Shown: one piece after another, positions 26,206-35,446 of the stretch
How positions within the stretch are numbered: the stretch's first letter is position 1
Layout of the letters: each line of letters begins with the position of its first letter
Origin: Streptomyces caeruleatus
GTDB lineage: Bacteria; Actinomycetota; Actinomycetes; Streptomycetales; Streptomycetaceae
Direction of reading: 5' to 3'
Length of the DNA stretch: 64,000 bases
NCBI RefSeq assembly: GCF_001514235.1
Contig: NZ_KQ948933.1
Span: 401,914-465,913 of the forward strand
Translations under genes and position numbers: made by a program
Notes under the pieces: model-generated
Database searches by the model: none
What the model saw: the letters and a program-made list of their open reading frames with translations, nothing else
What the model was told of the DNA's origin: nothing

Positions 26206-26868
26206 ATGGTCCGTGTGATGGGACACGCAGGGATGGCGGCAGCCGCCGTCCGCTACCTCAGGTCGGCCGACGCACCGCCCGTGGAGGCGCTGCCGCGCCC
26301 GGCGTTGCGCTGTGTCGGCGAGGACGAGCGGGCGCCGGTCGGGCAGGCGGAGTTCCGGAGGGTGCTCGGGAACTTCGCGACGGGCGTGGCCGTTGTCACG
26401 GCACCAGGCACCACCGACGACCCTCAGGCCCCTGTCCCGACAGCGCCCCCAGCCGCAGCCCCAGCACCGGGCTCCGCCCCTGCCCCCGCCGGTTTCGCCT
26501 GCCAGTCCTTCTCCGCCCTCTCCCTCGACCCGCCCCTGGTCGCCTTCATGGTCGGGCGTACGTCGACGACGTGGCCGCGCATCGCCCGCGCGGGCGTGTT
26601 CTGCGTGAACGTCCTGAGCGCCGGCCAGGGCGAGTTGTGCCGTGCCTTCGCGGTGAGCGGCGCGGACAAGTTCACGGGGGTCACCTACGACGCGGCCCCC
26701 GTGTCCGGCTCGCCCCGCCTCGCGGGCGCGCTCGCGTGGATCGACTGCACGATCCACGCGGTGCACACGGGCGGCGACCACCTCATCGTCGTAGGACGGG
26801 TGGACGCCCTCGGGGCGAGCGGCGGGGACGAGGCGCCGCTGCTGTTCCACAAGGGGCGGTTCCTCTAG
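26206..26868 (+). CDS. Flavin reductase-like domain protein (FMN split barrel)
   Basis: A 220-aa protein of the HpaC-type flavin reductase family: FRRVLGNFATGVAVVTAPG, a Pro/Ala-rich loop, GFACQSFSALSLDPPLVAFMVGRTST, FCVNVLSAGQGELCRAFAVSGADKF and a C-terminal GDHLIVVGRVDAL ... PLLFHKGRFL. It supplies reduced flavin to a two-component monooxygenase or acts alone. It is under the regulon operator, implying an oxygenation step in the pathway; no dedicated two-component oxygenase partner is in the window. ATG 26218 is an alternative start. Confidence 0.88.
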   Translation: MVRVMGHAGMAAAAVRYLRSADAPPVEALPRPALRCVGEDERAPVGQAEFRRVLGNFATGVAVVTAPGTTDDPQAPVPTAPPAAAPAPGSAPAPAGFACQSFSALSLDPPLVAFMVGRTSTTWPRIARAGVFCVNVLSAGQGELCRAFAVSGADKFTGVTYDAAPVSGSPRLAGALAWIDCTIHAVHTGGDHLIVVGRVDALGASGGDEAPLLFHKGRFL

Positions 26869-26916
26869 ACGCTTTCCAGGCATCCGGGCGTCCCCGATCT
26901 CCGGGCTCCCGACCCC

Positions 26917-28230
26917 CTAGACCGCCACCGCCGCCACCGGAGCCGTCCGTCGCCGGATCACCAGCGCCATCAGCGCCGCCGCCGCGCACAGGGCGCCCGA
27001 CGCGTACCAGACCACGTCGTACGTGCCGAAGACATCGCGCGCGATCCCGCCGAGGACGGCCACAAGGGCGGCTCCGACCTGGTGGGAGGCGAGGACCCAG
27101 CCGAAGACGATCGCGCTGTCCTCGCCGTACTGCTCCCGGCACAGGGCGACGGTGGGCGGGACGGTGGCGACCCAGTCGAGGCCGTAGAAGACGATGAAGA
27201 AGAGCATCGGCGGGTGGACGCTCGGCGCGAGCAGCATCGGCAGGAACAGGAGCGAGACGCCGCGCAGGGCGTAGTAGACCGCGAGCAGCCGACGGGCGTC
27301 GAAGCGGTCGGTGAGCCAGCCGGAGGCGATCGTGCCGATCACGTCGAACACGCCGATGACCGCGAGCAGCGAGGCGGCGGCCGGGACGGGCATGCCGTGG
27401 TCGTGGGCAGCGGGCACGAAGTGGGTCTGGACGAGGCCGTTGGTGGAGGCACCGCAGATCGCGAAGGTGCCGGCGAGCAGCCAGAAGGGTCCGGTGCGGG
27501 CGGCCTTGAGCAGCACCGTGACGGCGCGACGGGCGGCGCCCGGCACCGGGGGCGGCTTGGGCACGAACTCCTTCGCGCCATACGGCTTCAGGGCGACGTC
27601 GGCCGGGTGGTCGCGCAGCAGCAGCAGGACGAAGGGGACGACGGCGAGGGCCGCGAGGGAGACCGTGACGGCGGCCGGGCGCCAGTTGCCGTCGTCGACC
27701 ATCAGGGCCATGAGGGGCAGGAAGATCAGCTGGCCGGAGGCCGAGGCGGCGGTGAGGATGCCGGTGACCAGGCCGCGCCGCTCGGTGAACCAGCGGTTGG
27801 TGACGGTCGCGGCGAAGGCCAGCGCCATCGATCCGGTGCCGAGGCCCACCAGCAGGCCCCAGCACAGCAGCAGCTGCCAGGCCGCCGTCATCCACACCGT
27901 CAGGCCCGAGCCGAGCGCGATCAGGACGAGCGCGCAGGCGACCACCCGCCGGATGCCGAAGCGGTCCATCAGCGCGGCGGCGAACGGGGCGGTGAGGCCG
28001 TAGAGGGCCAGGTTGATGGAGACGGCGGCCCCGATCGTGCCGCGCGACCAGCCGAACTCCTCGTGCAGCGGGTCGATGAGCAGCCCCGGCAGGGAGCGGA
28101 AGGCGGCGGCGCCGAGGATGGTCACGAAGGCGACGGCGGCGACGAACCAGGCGCGATGGACGCGGGGACGGCCCGGCGTCGGCGGGGACTGGTCGCCGGT
28201 GGCGGCGGAGGCTTGGGTTGTCTGCGTCAC
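26917..28230 (-). CDS. MFS transporter
   Basis: A 437-aa protein with 12 predicted membrane helices. The loop between helices 2 and 3 (AALMDRFGIRRVV) is the MFS motif A, and the central loop (RDHPADVALKPYGAKEF) matches monocarboxylate-type OFA-family proteins. Likely imports or exports an organic acid. GTG 28230. Divergent from the GlxA-like regulator with a 71-bp gap, which suggests control by that regulator. Confidence 0.9.
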   Translation of the reverse strand: MTQTTQASAATGDQSPPTPGRPRVHRAWFVAAVAFVTILGAAAFRSLPGLLIDPLHEEFGWSRGTIGAAVSINLALYGLTAPFAAALMDRFGIRRVVACALVLIALGSGLTVWMTAAWQLLLCWGLLVGLGTGSMALAFAATVTNRWFTERRGLVTGILTAASASGQLIFLPLMALMVDDGNWRPAAVTVSLAALAVVPFVLLLLRDHPADVALKPYGAKEFVPKPPPVPGAARRAVTVLLKAARTGPFWLLAGTFAICGASTNGLVQTHFVPAAHDHGMPVPAAASLLAVIGVFDVIGTIASGWLTDRFDARRLLAVYYALRGVSLLFLPMLLAPSVHPPMLFFIVFYGLDWVATVPPTVALCREQYGEDSAIVFGWVLASHQVGAALVAVLGGIARDVFGTYDVVWYASGALCAAAALMALVIRRRTAPVAAVAV

Positions 28231-28301
28231 GACAACGAGCTTCGGGCCTGCGTCGCCGTGAAGCCATTGGCCCGAAGGACAGCATTCGTTAGGATCGGGC
28301 C

Positions 28302-29342
28302 ATGAGCAGTGAGCCGGAGCATGAAGTGCGCGAACCGGAGTTCCGCCAGCACCGCGTCGTCGTCCTGGCCCTGGACGGCCTGCTCCCCTTCGAGCTGGGC
28401 ATCCCGCACCGCATCTTCGGCCGCCCCAAGGACGCGCTGGGGCGGCTCCTGTACGAGGTCGTCACCTGCTCGATCCGGCCGCCCGGCCCGGTGCAGACGG
28501 ACGCCGACTTCGCCATCCAGGTGGAACACGGGCCGCAGACCCTGGCCACCGCCGACACCGTGATCATCCCGGCGTCGTACGAGCTCGGCCCGGTCTTCGA
28601 GGAGGGCGTGCTGACCGACGAGCTGGCCGCCGCGCTCGCCCACATCCGCCCCGGCACCCGGCTCGCCTCCATCTGCACCGGCGTCTACGTCCTGGCCGCC
28701 GCCGGTCTGCTCGACAGCCGCCCGGCCACCACGCACTGGGCCGACGCCGAGCGCTTCCAGCGGCTGTTCCCGAAGGTCGAGGTCGACGCGGACGTCCTGT
28801 TCATCGACGACGGCGACGTGCTGACCTCGGCCGGCGTCGCCGCCGGGATCGACCTGTGCCTGCACATGGTCCGCCGCGACCACGGCACGGCCGTCGCCAA
28901 CGAGGTGGCCCGCCGCACTGTCGTACCGCCCCACCGGGACGGCGGCCAGGCCCAGTACATCCACCGTCCGGTCCCCGACCCGCAGCAGGCGTCCACGACC
29001 ACGGCCCGCGCCTGGGCCCTGGGCCGCCTCCACGAGCCGATCCAACTGCGGGACATGGCGGACCAGGAGGCCATGTCGGTGCGCACCTTCACCCGCCGCT
29101 TCCGCGAGGAGGTCGGCATCAGCCCCGGCCAGTGGCTCACCCAGCAGCGCGTCGAACGCGCCCGCCACCTCCTGGAGTCCACGGGCCTCTCCGTCGACCA
29201 GGTGGCCAGGGACGCCGGTTTCGGTACGGCCCAGTCGATGCGCCAGCACCTACAGGCTGCGCTCGGCGTCACACCCACCAGCTACCGGCGCACCTTCCGC
29301 GCCGCGAACAACGCCGACGTCCAGGTCGCCAGCGGCACTTGA
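28302..29342 (+). CDS. GlxA-like AraC-family regulator (DJ-1/PfpI domain plus HTH)
   Basis: 346 aa. Residues ~10-190 form a DJ-1/PfpI-like glutamine-amidotransferase fold with the nucleophile elbow LASICTGVYVLAAAGLLDSRPATTHWADAERF. Residues ~230-335 form the AraC-type double HTH (MSVRTFTRRFREEVGISPGQWL, ARHLLESTGLSVDQVARDAGF). Such proteins sense small metabolites. Divergent from the MFS gene. The last 93 bp overlap the convergent MFS gene at 29250. Confidence 0.92.
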   Translation: MSSEPEHEVREPEFRQHRVVVLALDGLLPFELGIPHRIFGRPKDALGRLLYEVVTCSIRPPGPVQTDADFAIQVEHGPQTLATADTVIIPASYELGPVFEEGVLTDELAAALAHIRPGTRLASICTGVYVLAAAGLLDSRPATTHWADAERFQRLFPKVEVDADVLFIDDGDVLTSAGVAAGIDLCLHMVRRDHGTAVANEVARRTVVPPHRDGGQAQYIHRPVPDPQQASTTTARAWALGRLHEPIQLRDMADQEAMSVRTFTRRFREEVGISPGQWLTQQRVERARHLLESTGLSVDQVARDAGFGTAQSMRQHLQAALGVTPTSYRRTFRAANNADVQVASGT

Positions 29343-30503
29343 GCGGTCCCGGCGGGCCTCTCCCCACCAGCCGAGCGCCGTCAGCAGCAGGGTTACCACC
29401 ACCCCGGCCAGGATCGCCGTGGACGGCGCCACCACCTGGAGCAGACCGCCGGCGAGGGAACCCGTCGCCGCGTAGCCCGCGCCGGCGGCCGCGTACATCA
29501 TGGCGTAGCCCGCGGCCAGGACGCCCGGCGGCAGGGCCTCGCGCAGCGACAGGTTGCGGGTGATCAGCGCGCCGGACTGCACGGTCCCCGCGAGGACGAG
29601 GGCCACCGCGATCCCGGCCGCGCCCGGTATCAGCGCGGCGAGCGTCACGAACACCGACATGACACACATCAGCACCACGCTGCGGGTGCGCAGCCGCCCC
29701 GGCCACGACCGCATGCCGTACAGGAACGCCCCGAGCCCCGCTCCCACCGCCATGCCCGCCAGCATCGGCCCGGACCAGCCGACGCCGATGCCGCGCTGTT
29801 CCAGGAGGGCGGGCAGGGTGAGTTCGGCGAGGCCGAGGAGGGTGAGGCTGGCCGCGCCCGTGACGTACACCGGCCAGGCGCGTATCAGCACGCGGGTCTT
29901 CGTCCGGCCCGCCTCCTCGTCCTGTTCCCCCTTGGCCCAGCCCGCGGGCAGCAGCCAGTGACCCGGGATCGACACCGCCATGAGGACGGCCGCGAGGAGC
30001 AGCGGCACCCGGGGCGCCACCCCGAGGGCGAGCCCGGCGACCGCGACGGGGGACACGGCCCACACGCCGGACATCAGCATCGACTCGACGGACAGCGCCT
30101 GCGCCACCGCCCGCTCCGAGACCAGTGAGGTCAGCAGCGCCCGCTGGCCACCGGCGACCGCGGCCGGGGCCGCACCGGCCAGGAACGCGAACGCTCCCAG
30201 CACGACCGGATGCGCCCCGGCCAGCGCCCCGAGCCCCACGAACCCCACCGTCCCGCCCGCGAGCCCGAGCGCCAGGTGCCGTCGGCCGCGAGCCGGGTCC
30301 AGCCGCATCCCGAGGACCGGGGCGCCGAGGATCTCACCGAGCACATAGGCCGCCGCGAGAGCCGCGCCCAGCGTGTAGCCGCCAGGCCGCTCCCGCACCA
30401 GGAACACCAGGGCCAACGGCGCCATGGCGACCGGCATGCGGGAGGCGACGGCGGTGCAGGCCCAGATCAGGACCTGCTTGGAGGCGACGTCTCGATAGGT
30501 CAT
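29250..30503 (-). CDS. MFS transporter (second)
   Basis: A 417-aa protein with 10-12 hydrophobic helices: TYRDVASKQVLIWACTAVASRMP, APVLGMRLDPARGRRHLALGLAGG, and further pairs ending at GVVVTLLLTALGWWGEARRD. ATG 30503 is used; upstream in-frame sequence is repeat-derived. The hydrophobic domain ends ~90 bp before the stop; the last ~30 residues (GDLDVGVVRGAEGAP...) are encoded antisense to the AraC HTH domain and look like an unselected tail. Function unassigned. Confidence 0.87.
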   Translation of the reverse strand: MTYRDVASKQVLIWACTAVASRMPVAMAPLALVFLVRERPGGYTLGAALAAAYVLGEILGAPVLGMRLDPARGRRHLALGLAGGTVGFVGLGALAGAHPVVLGAFAFLAGAAPAAVAGGQRALLTSLVSERAVAQALSVESMLMSGVWAVSPVAVAGLALGVAPRVPLLLAAVLMAVSIPGHWLLPAGWAKGEQDEEAGRTKTRVLIRAWPVYVTGAASLTLLGLAELTLPALLEQRGIGVGWSGPMLAGMAVGAGLGAFLYGMRSWPGRLRTRSVVLMCVMSVFVTLAALIPGAAGIAVALVLAGTVQSGALITRNLSLREALPPGVLAAGYAMMYAAAGAGYAATGSLAGGLLQVVAPSTAILAGVVVTLLLTALGWWGEARRDRSSAAGDLDVGVVRGAEGAPVAGGCDAERSL

Positions 30504-30672
30504 GGGATGACGGTAGGCGCCGCCACCGACAACACGGCAGCCGATTTCCGGGCCTGTGGAAAACCTGGAAGTACGTCGCCCGGAGGCCTCGTGAGGCCAG
30601 GAAGCCCGCAGCATCAGAACATCCGCAGAAGCCCCCCAGACGCAGGCCCCCCCCCAGACGCAGGACGCCCTA

Positions 30673-30723
30673 AGAATCAGCAAGTCCTCAGAATCCGCAA
30701 GTCCTCAGAATCAGCAAGTCCTC
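30673..30723. repeat. 17-bp tandem repeat, three units
   Basis: AGAATCAGCAAGTCCTC occurs three times head to tail with one internal change and abuts the stop codon of the alcohol dehydrogenase gene. It is AT-richer than its surroundings. CCAGACGCAGG repeats lie just before it (~30636-30664). Confidence 0.85.
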
Positions 30724-31771
30724 AGAAAGTGAGCACTCCGCGAGCCACCTTCCCCGCCTCCGCGTCCGCCGCGGCCCGTTCGAACTCCTCCACCGGATAC
30801 GTCCGCGTCACCAGTTCGTCCAGCAACAGCCGCCCGTCCCGGTACAGGTCGGCGTACAGCGCGATGTCCCGCTGCGGCCTCGACGACCCGTACCGGCAGC
30901 CCAGGATCGACTTGTCCAGGTACATGGAGGACACGACGAAGGACGCCTCGGCCCCGGCCGGCGGAACTCCCAGCAGCACCGCCTGTCCGTGCCGGTCCAG
31001 CAGATCGACGGCCTGCCGGATGAGCTCGACCCGCCCCACGCACTCGAAGGCATGGTCGACCCCCGTGGGCAGCAGCTCCCGTACGCCCTCCGTCGAGGTC
31101 AGGAAGTCGGTCGCCCCGAACTGCCGGGCCACCGCCTCCTTCGCCGGATTCGCGTCGACGGCGACGATGCGCAGGGCACCCGCGATCCGCGCACCCTGAA
31201 GGACGTTGAGCCCGATGCCACCGGTACCGATCACGACCACGCTGTCCCCGCGGTCCACCTTCGCCCGGTTGAGGACGGCCCCCACCCCCGTCAGCACCCC
31301 GCACCCGATCAACGCGGCGGACGGCAAAGGGATGTCCTTCGGGATACGCACCACCTGCACGGCCTTGACCACGGTCCGTTCCGCGAACGCGGAGTTGGAC
31401 GCGAACTGGAACACCGCCTGTTCACCCCGCCGGAACGGCCGCCCCGGCCGCCCTATGGCGTGCCGGCACATGGTCGGCCGCCCCCGGTCGCAGTCGGCGC
31501 ACACACCGCAGTTGGCCAGCGTGGACAGCGCCACATGATCCCCGGGTCCCACATGGGTGACCCCCACACCCACCGCTTCCACCACCCCCGCACCCTCATG
31601 GCCGAGCACCACAGGAACAGGGAAAGGTATGGTCCCGTCCACCACCGACAGATCGCTGTGGCACAGCCCGGCCGCCGAGATGGCGACCAGCACCTCGCCC
31701 GGTCCCGGGTCCCGCACCTCCAGATCGTCCACGACCTCGACCCGCTTGCCGTCGTACATCACCGCGCGCAT
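30722..31771 (-). CDS. Zinc-dependent alcohol dehydrogenase (MDR superfamily)
   Basis: A 349-aa class III-like Zn-ADH: catalytic zinc ligands in GLCHSDLSVVDG and GHEGAGVV, the structural-zinc loop CGVCADCDRGRPTMC, and the NAD site VVVIGTGGIGLNVLQGARIAG with an acidic residue after beta-2 (AVDAN), favouring NAD. It would oxidise a primary or secondary alcohol in the pathway. Its ATG overlaps the upstream acyl-CoA dehydrogenase stop (TGATG), so both form one operon. Ends in a 17-bp tandem repeat. Confidence 0.92.
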   Translation of the reverse strand: MRAVMYDGKRVEVVDDLEVRDPGPGEVLVAISAAGLCHSDLSVVDGTIPFPVPVVLGHEGAGVVEAVGVGVTHVGPGDHVALSTLANCGVCADCDRGRPTMCRHAIGRPGRPFRRGEQAVFQFASNSAFAERTVVKAVQVVRIPKDIPLPSAALIGCGVLTGVGAVLNRAKVDRGDSVVVIGTGGIGLNVLQGARIAGALRIVAVDANPAKEAVARQFGATDFLTSTEGVRELLPTGVDHAFECVGRVELIRQAVDLLDRHGQAVLLGVPPAGAEASFVVSSMYLDKSILGCRYGSSRPQRDIALYADLYRDGRLLLDELVTRTYPVEEFERAAADAEAGKVARGVLTF

Positions 31772-32916
31772 CAGACGACCCCCTTGGGCTCCCTGGGCAG
31801 ACCGAGCACCCGCTCGGCGATGATCGTGCGCTGAACCTGATCGGATCCGCCGTAGATGGTGTCGGCCCGCGAGAACAGGAACAGCTGCTGAGCCTCGTCG
31901 AGTTCGTACGGCGCCGCGGCCGACCACTCCCCCGGCCCGACCCCGCCGGCCGCACCTCGCACCAGCACCGCCAGCTCCCCGAGCCGCTGATGCCAGCCGC
32001 CCCACAGCAGCTTCGCCACACTCGGCGCCCCCGGGCCTCCCGAACCACCCAGCGTCCGCAGCGCGTTCCACCGCATCACCCGCAACTCGGCCCACTGCCG
32101 CACCAGCCGGTCCCGCAGCACCGGATCCTTCACCGCACCGGACCGCACCGCCGCGCCCACGACCCGCGCCAGCTCCCCCGCGAACCCGATCTGCTGGGCG
32201 AGCGTGGACACCCCCCGCTCGAACCCGAGCAGGCTCATGGCGACCTCCCACCCCGCGCCCTCACCCCCGACGACATGCTCCGCGTGCGCGCCGTCGAAGA
32301 AGACCTCGTTGAAGTCACTGGTCCCGGTCATCTGCCGGATGGGCCGCACCTCGACGCGTCCCGGCTGGTCCATCGGGACCAGCAGAAAGCTCAGGCCGTG
32401 ATGCCGGCGCGACTCCGGCTCGGTGCGCGCCAGCACGAAGCACCAGTCCGCCTCATGGGCGAGGGAGGTCCAGATCTTCTGCCCGGTGACGCGGAACGTC
32501 CCGTCCGAGGCCCGCTCGGCCCTGGTCCGCACCCAGGCGAGGTCCGACCCCGCCCCGGGTTCGCTGTACCCCTGGCACCACAGCTCCTCCCCGAGCGCGA
32601 TCGGCGGCAGAAAGCGCGCCTTCTGTTCCGCACTCCCGTGCGCGAGCAGCGTCGGCGCCAGCAACTTCTCCCCGATATGCCCGGACCGCCCCGGCGCCCC
32701 CGACCGCGCGTACTCCTCGGCCCACACCACTTGCTGGGTGAGCGTGGCAACCCGGTTCCCGAACCCACCCTCCCCCCACCCGAGCCCGATCCACCCGGCT
32801 TTCCCGAGGGCCCGTTCCCAGGTACGACGGTCCTGCGCGCCTTCGACATGCTCTGAAAGCCACGCCCGAACCTCCAGACGGAACACCTCATCCTCGGCGC
32901 CGAACGCAAAGTCCAC
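31771..32916 (-). CDS. Acyl-CoA dehydrogenase (FadE-like)
   Basis: A 381-aa dehydrogenase of CaiA/FadE type. The signature CQGYSEPGAGSDLAWVRTRAE contacts FAD, VTGQKIWTSLAHEADWCFVLART follows, and the C-terminal end has LFLFSRADTIYGGSDQVQRTIIAERVLGLPRE. Converts an acyl-CoA to the 2-enoyl-CoA. Coupled to the alcohol dehydrogenase. A dispersed repeat and 111 bp separate it from the SDR gene upstream, so the operon driven from 34.0 kb may continue through it. Substrate unknown. Confidence 0.92.
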   Translation of the reverse strand: MDFAFGAEDEVFRLEVRAWLSEHVEGAQDRRTWERALGKAGWIGLGWGEGGFGNRVATLTQQVVWAEEYARSGAPGRSGHIGEKLLAPTLLAHGSAEQKARFLPPIALGEELWCQGYSEPGAGSDLAWVRTRAERASDGTFRVTGQKIWTSLAHEADWCFVLARTEPESRRHHGLSFLLVPMDQPGRVEVRPIRQMTGTSDFNEVFFDGAHAEHVVGGEGAGWEVAMSLLGFERGVSTLAQQIGFAGELARVVGAAVRSGAVKDPVLRDRLVRQWAELRVMRWNALRTLGGSGGPGAPSVAKLLWGGWHQRLGELAVLVRGAAGGVGPGEWSAAAPYELDEAQQLFLFSRADTIYGGSDQVQRTIIAERVLGLPREPKGVV

Positions 32917-32951
32917 TGCCCTCTCCTCTCAACGCCGGACAACTGCACCCC

Positions 32952-33003
32952 CCTCAGGGGCGCGGGGAACTGCGCGATCAGCCCCCACCGACCCGCACCC
33001 GCC
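32952..33003 (+). repeat. Dispersed palindromic repeat, copy 3
   Basis: CTCAGGGGCGCGGGGAACTG then CGCGATCAGCCCCCACCGACCCGCACCC: short form of the repeat, between two same-strand genes (SDR and acyl-CoA dehydrogenase). Confidence 0.8.
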
Positions 33004-33027
33004 CCACAACCGCCGCCCCCCGAGCTC

Positions 33028-33939
33028 TTAGGCGTTCGGCCGAGAACCCTCCCGCGCAGCCCTCTCCATCCCCTCCACCCGCTCCAACATCGGCATCGGA
33101 TCCACCCCCACAGACCCCGGCAGCACCTCAGCGATCCGCTCCGGCGTCCAAGAACCGTCGGCATAAGCCGAGCGCAGCTCCCGCGGCTGCGCCCACACCG
33201 CGATCTTCGGCCCGGCCACGGTGTACACCTGCCCCGTCACCCCGTACTCCCGGGCCGAGTCCGACAGCAGATACACCACCAGTGCCGCCACGTCCTCCGG
33301 CTCCCCGATCTCGGCGAGCTCCATGGGCACGTTGGCCGACATCCGCGTACGAGCGACCGGCGCCACCGCGTTCGCGGTCACCCCGTACTTGTGCAGCCCC
33401 AGCGCGGCGCTCCGCACGAGCGAGATGATCCCGCCCTTCGCCGCGCTGTAGTTGGCCTGCGAGACCGACCCCTGGTGATTCCCGCTGGTGAACCCGATCA
33501 GGGTCCCCGCCCGCTGCCGCCGCATCACCGCCGACGCGGCCCGGAACACGGTGAACGTCCCCTTCAGATGAGTGGCGACCACCGGGTCCCACTCCTCCTC
33601 GGTCATGTTGAACAGCATCCGCTCGCGCAGGATCCCGGCGACGCACACGACCCCGTCGAGCCGCCCGTACGACGACAGCGCGACGTCCACGACCCGCTGC
33701 CCGCCGGCCATCGTGGACACGTCGTCGGCGACGGCGACCGCTTCGCCGCCCGCCGCCTCGATCTCCTTGACGACGGCCTCGGCGACTTCGCTGGTGGGCG
33801 AGGCGCCGTCCACCGACACCCCGTAGTCGTTGACGACGACCCGCGCCCCCTCGGCGGCGGCCGCGAGCGCGACGGCCCGTCCGATCCCCCGCCCCGCGCC
33901 CGTCACGGCGACGACCTTGCCTGCCAAGAAGTTCCCCAT
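33028..33939 (-). CDS. SDR-family hydroxyacyl-CoA dehydrogenase-like protein
   Basis: A 303-aa short-chain dehydrogenase. TGAGRGIGRAVALAAAAEGARVVVNDYG is the NAD site (Asp after beta-2 favours NAD), followed by DVSTMAGG, the NAG-equivalent VAGIL, and catalytic S-YSAAK (GFTSGNH ... ANYSAAKGG). The VVVNDYG...VDGASPTSEVAEAVVKEI segment is shared with the 3-hydroxyacyl-CoA dehydrogenase part of type 2 multifunctional enzymes, suggesting oxidation of a 3-hydroxyacyl-CoA. Divergent from the cyclase gene across tandem operators. Confidence 0.9.
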   Translation of the reverse strand: MGNFLAGKVVAVTGAGRGIGRAVALAAAAEGARVVVNDYGVSVDGASPTSEVAEAVVKEIEAAGGEAVAVADDVSTMAGGQRVVDVALSSYGRLDGVVCVAGILRERMLFNMTEEEWDPVVATHLKGTFTVFRAASAVMRRQRAGTLIGFTSGNHQGSVSQANYSAAKGGIISLVRSAALGLHKYGVTANAVAPVARTRMSANVPMELAEIGEPEDVAALVVYLLSDSAREYGVTGQVYTVAGPKIAVWAQPRELRSAYADGSWTPERIAEVLPGSVGVDPMPMLERVEGMERAAREGSRPNA

Positions 33940-33962
33940 GCCCCGGCCCCTTCCCGCAGTTT

Positions 33963-34004
33963 CTGACGGTTCGTTAGATTCGAATTGATTCTACGACCCG
34001 TCAG
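33963..34004. promoter_or_regulatory. Tandem operators between SDR and cyclase genes
   Basis: CTGACGGTTCGTTAG (33963-33977; one mismatch) and TCTACGACCCGTCAG (33990-34004; right half-site perfect, left degenerate), 27 bp apart as in the first operon. They lie in the 96-bp divergent gap and could control both directions. Confidence 0.72.
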
Positions 34005-34035
34005 ATACGCGGAGACAAGCCCCGGGGAGGGACTC

Positions 34036-34962
34036 ATGTCACTGCCGGACGTGTTCCACGAGATCGCCAAGCGCGTGAACAACTGGGGCCGTTGGGGCGC
34101 CGACGACGAGATCGGCACCCTGAACCTGATCACCGACGAGGTGGTCCGCGAGGCCGCCGCCTGCGTCCGCAGCGGCCGCCGCGTCCCGCTCGCGCTACCC
34201 CTCCAGCAGGACGGCGTGCAGACCGGGATGATCCCCGGGCGCGTGAACCCGCTGCACACCATGGTGCAGATCAACCAGGAGCTGTTCGGCCCCGGAACCG
34301 TCGCGTGCAGCGACGACGCCGTGACCATGGGCCTGCAGGCCGCCACCCACTGGGACGCCCTCACCCATGTCTCGCACTCGGGCCGGATCTACAACGGCCG
34401 CCCCGCCGGCACCATCACCCCGCACGGCGGCGCCGAGTTCAGCGGCATCGACAAGGCACGGCACATCGTCTCGCGCGGGGTGCTGCTGGACGTGGCACGC
34501 GCGCGTGGCGTCCCGCGGCTCGACGGCGGGCACGCGGTCACCCCGGAGGACCTGGAGGCGGCCGAGGAACTGGCGGGCACGCGCGTGCGTGCCGGCGACA
34601 TCGTGCTCGTACGGACGGGGCAGGTCCAGGTGTATCTCGCGGGCGACAAGCACGCGTACGGCTATCCCTCACCCGGCCTGTCGATCCGCACGCCGGAGTG
34701 GTTCCACGCGCGCGATGTGGCGGCCGTGGCCAATGACACGCTCACGTTTGAGATATTTCCGCCGGAGACAGAGGATTTGTGGCTGCCGGTGCACGCGCTC
34801 GACCTGGTGGAAATGGGGATGCTCCAGGGCCAGAACTGGAATCTCGAAGAGTTGTCCACAGCCTGTGGACAAGAGGGCCGATACGCGTTCTTGCTGTCCG
34901 CGATGCCCGAGCCGTTCGTCGGCGGCACAGGGACTCCCGTCGCACCCGTGGCCCTGCTCTGA
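34036..34962 (+). CDS. Cyclase-family metal-dependent hydrolase (kynurenine-formamidase fold)
   Basis: 308 aa. WGRWGADDEIGTLNLITDE is the family's N-terminal signature and ATHWDALTHVSH carries the metal-binding His/Asp set (HxD...H). The fold hydrolyses ring amides, lactones or cyclic compounds. GGGGAGG is 8 nt before ATG 34036. Divergent from the SDR gene and under the tandem operators, so a ring-opening or lactone-hydrolysis step in the pathway is plausible. The following 484 bp (34963-35446) hold no convincing gene; GTCACACCGC is repeated three times at ~35375-35450. Confidence 0.88.
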   Translation: MSLPDVFHEIAKRVNNWGRWGADDEIGTLNLITDEVVREAAACVRSGRRVPLALPLQQDGVQTGMIPGRVNPLHTMVQINQELFGPGTVACSDDAVTMGLQAATHWDALTHVSHSGRIYNGRPAGTITPHGGAEFSGIDKARHIVSRGVLLDVARARGVPRLDGGHAVTPEDLEAAEELAGTRVRAGDIVLVRTGQVQVYLAGDKHAYGYPSPGLSIRTPEWFHARDVAAVANDTLTFEIFPPETEDLWLPVHALDLVEMGMLQGQNWNLEELSTACGQEGRYAFLLSAMPEPFVGGTGTPVAPVALL

Positions 34963-35446
34963 ACTCCTCCGCGAGGTCGGCTGGCGGCGCGGCTTCCCCA
35001 CTCCCGGCTACGGCCCGAGCTGGGGGGTGCCCCCATCCGCCCCGAGCACGGCACCGCGCGCCGCCATCCGACTCCGGCGTACCCGCCCCGGCCCTCCTGG
35101 CCCTCGGAGAACCGACGCCGAATCACGACCCACACTCGGCAAGGACTTCCGTCACCGAAGCCCTCGTCGTCCCCTCGCGGCGAATCGCTGACCACAAGCG
35201 TGATCAACCGGACACGCGGCGTCAACACCACGCCGGGGATTTGTCACTTACGCCCTATTTACAGAAGGACGCGCACGGAAGCATGCCCGGGCGCACCGAC
35301 GCTCCTCAGAAGTGGGCGTGCAGCGCCCCCTGCAACCGTGCACCGGATCCGGCGGAATGGTCACGCCGCGCGCCTGTCACACCGCTTCACACGTGCCAGC
35401 GCATCCGTGCGCCCGTCACACCGCCGTACAGACGCCCGCGCGGACG

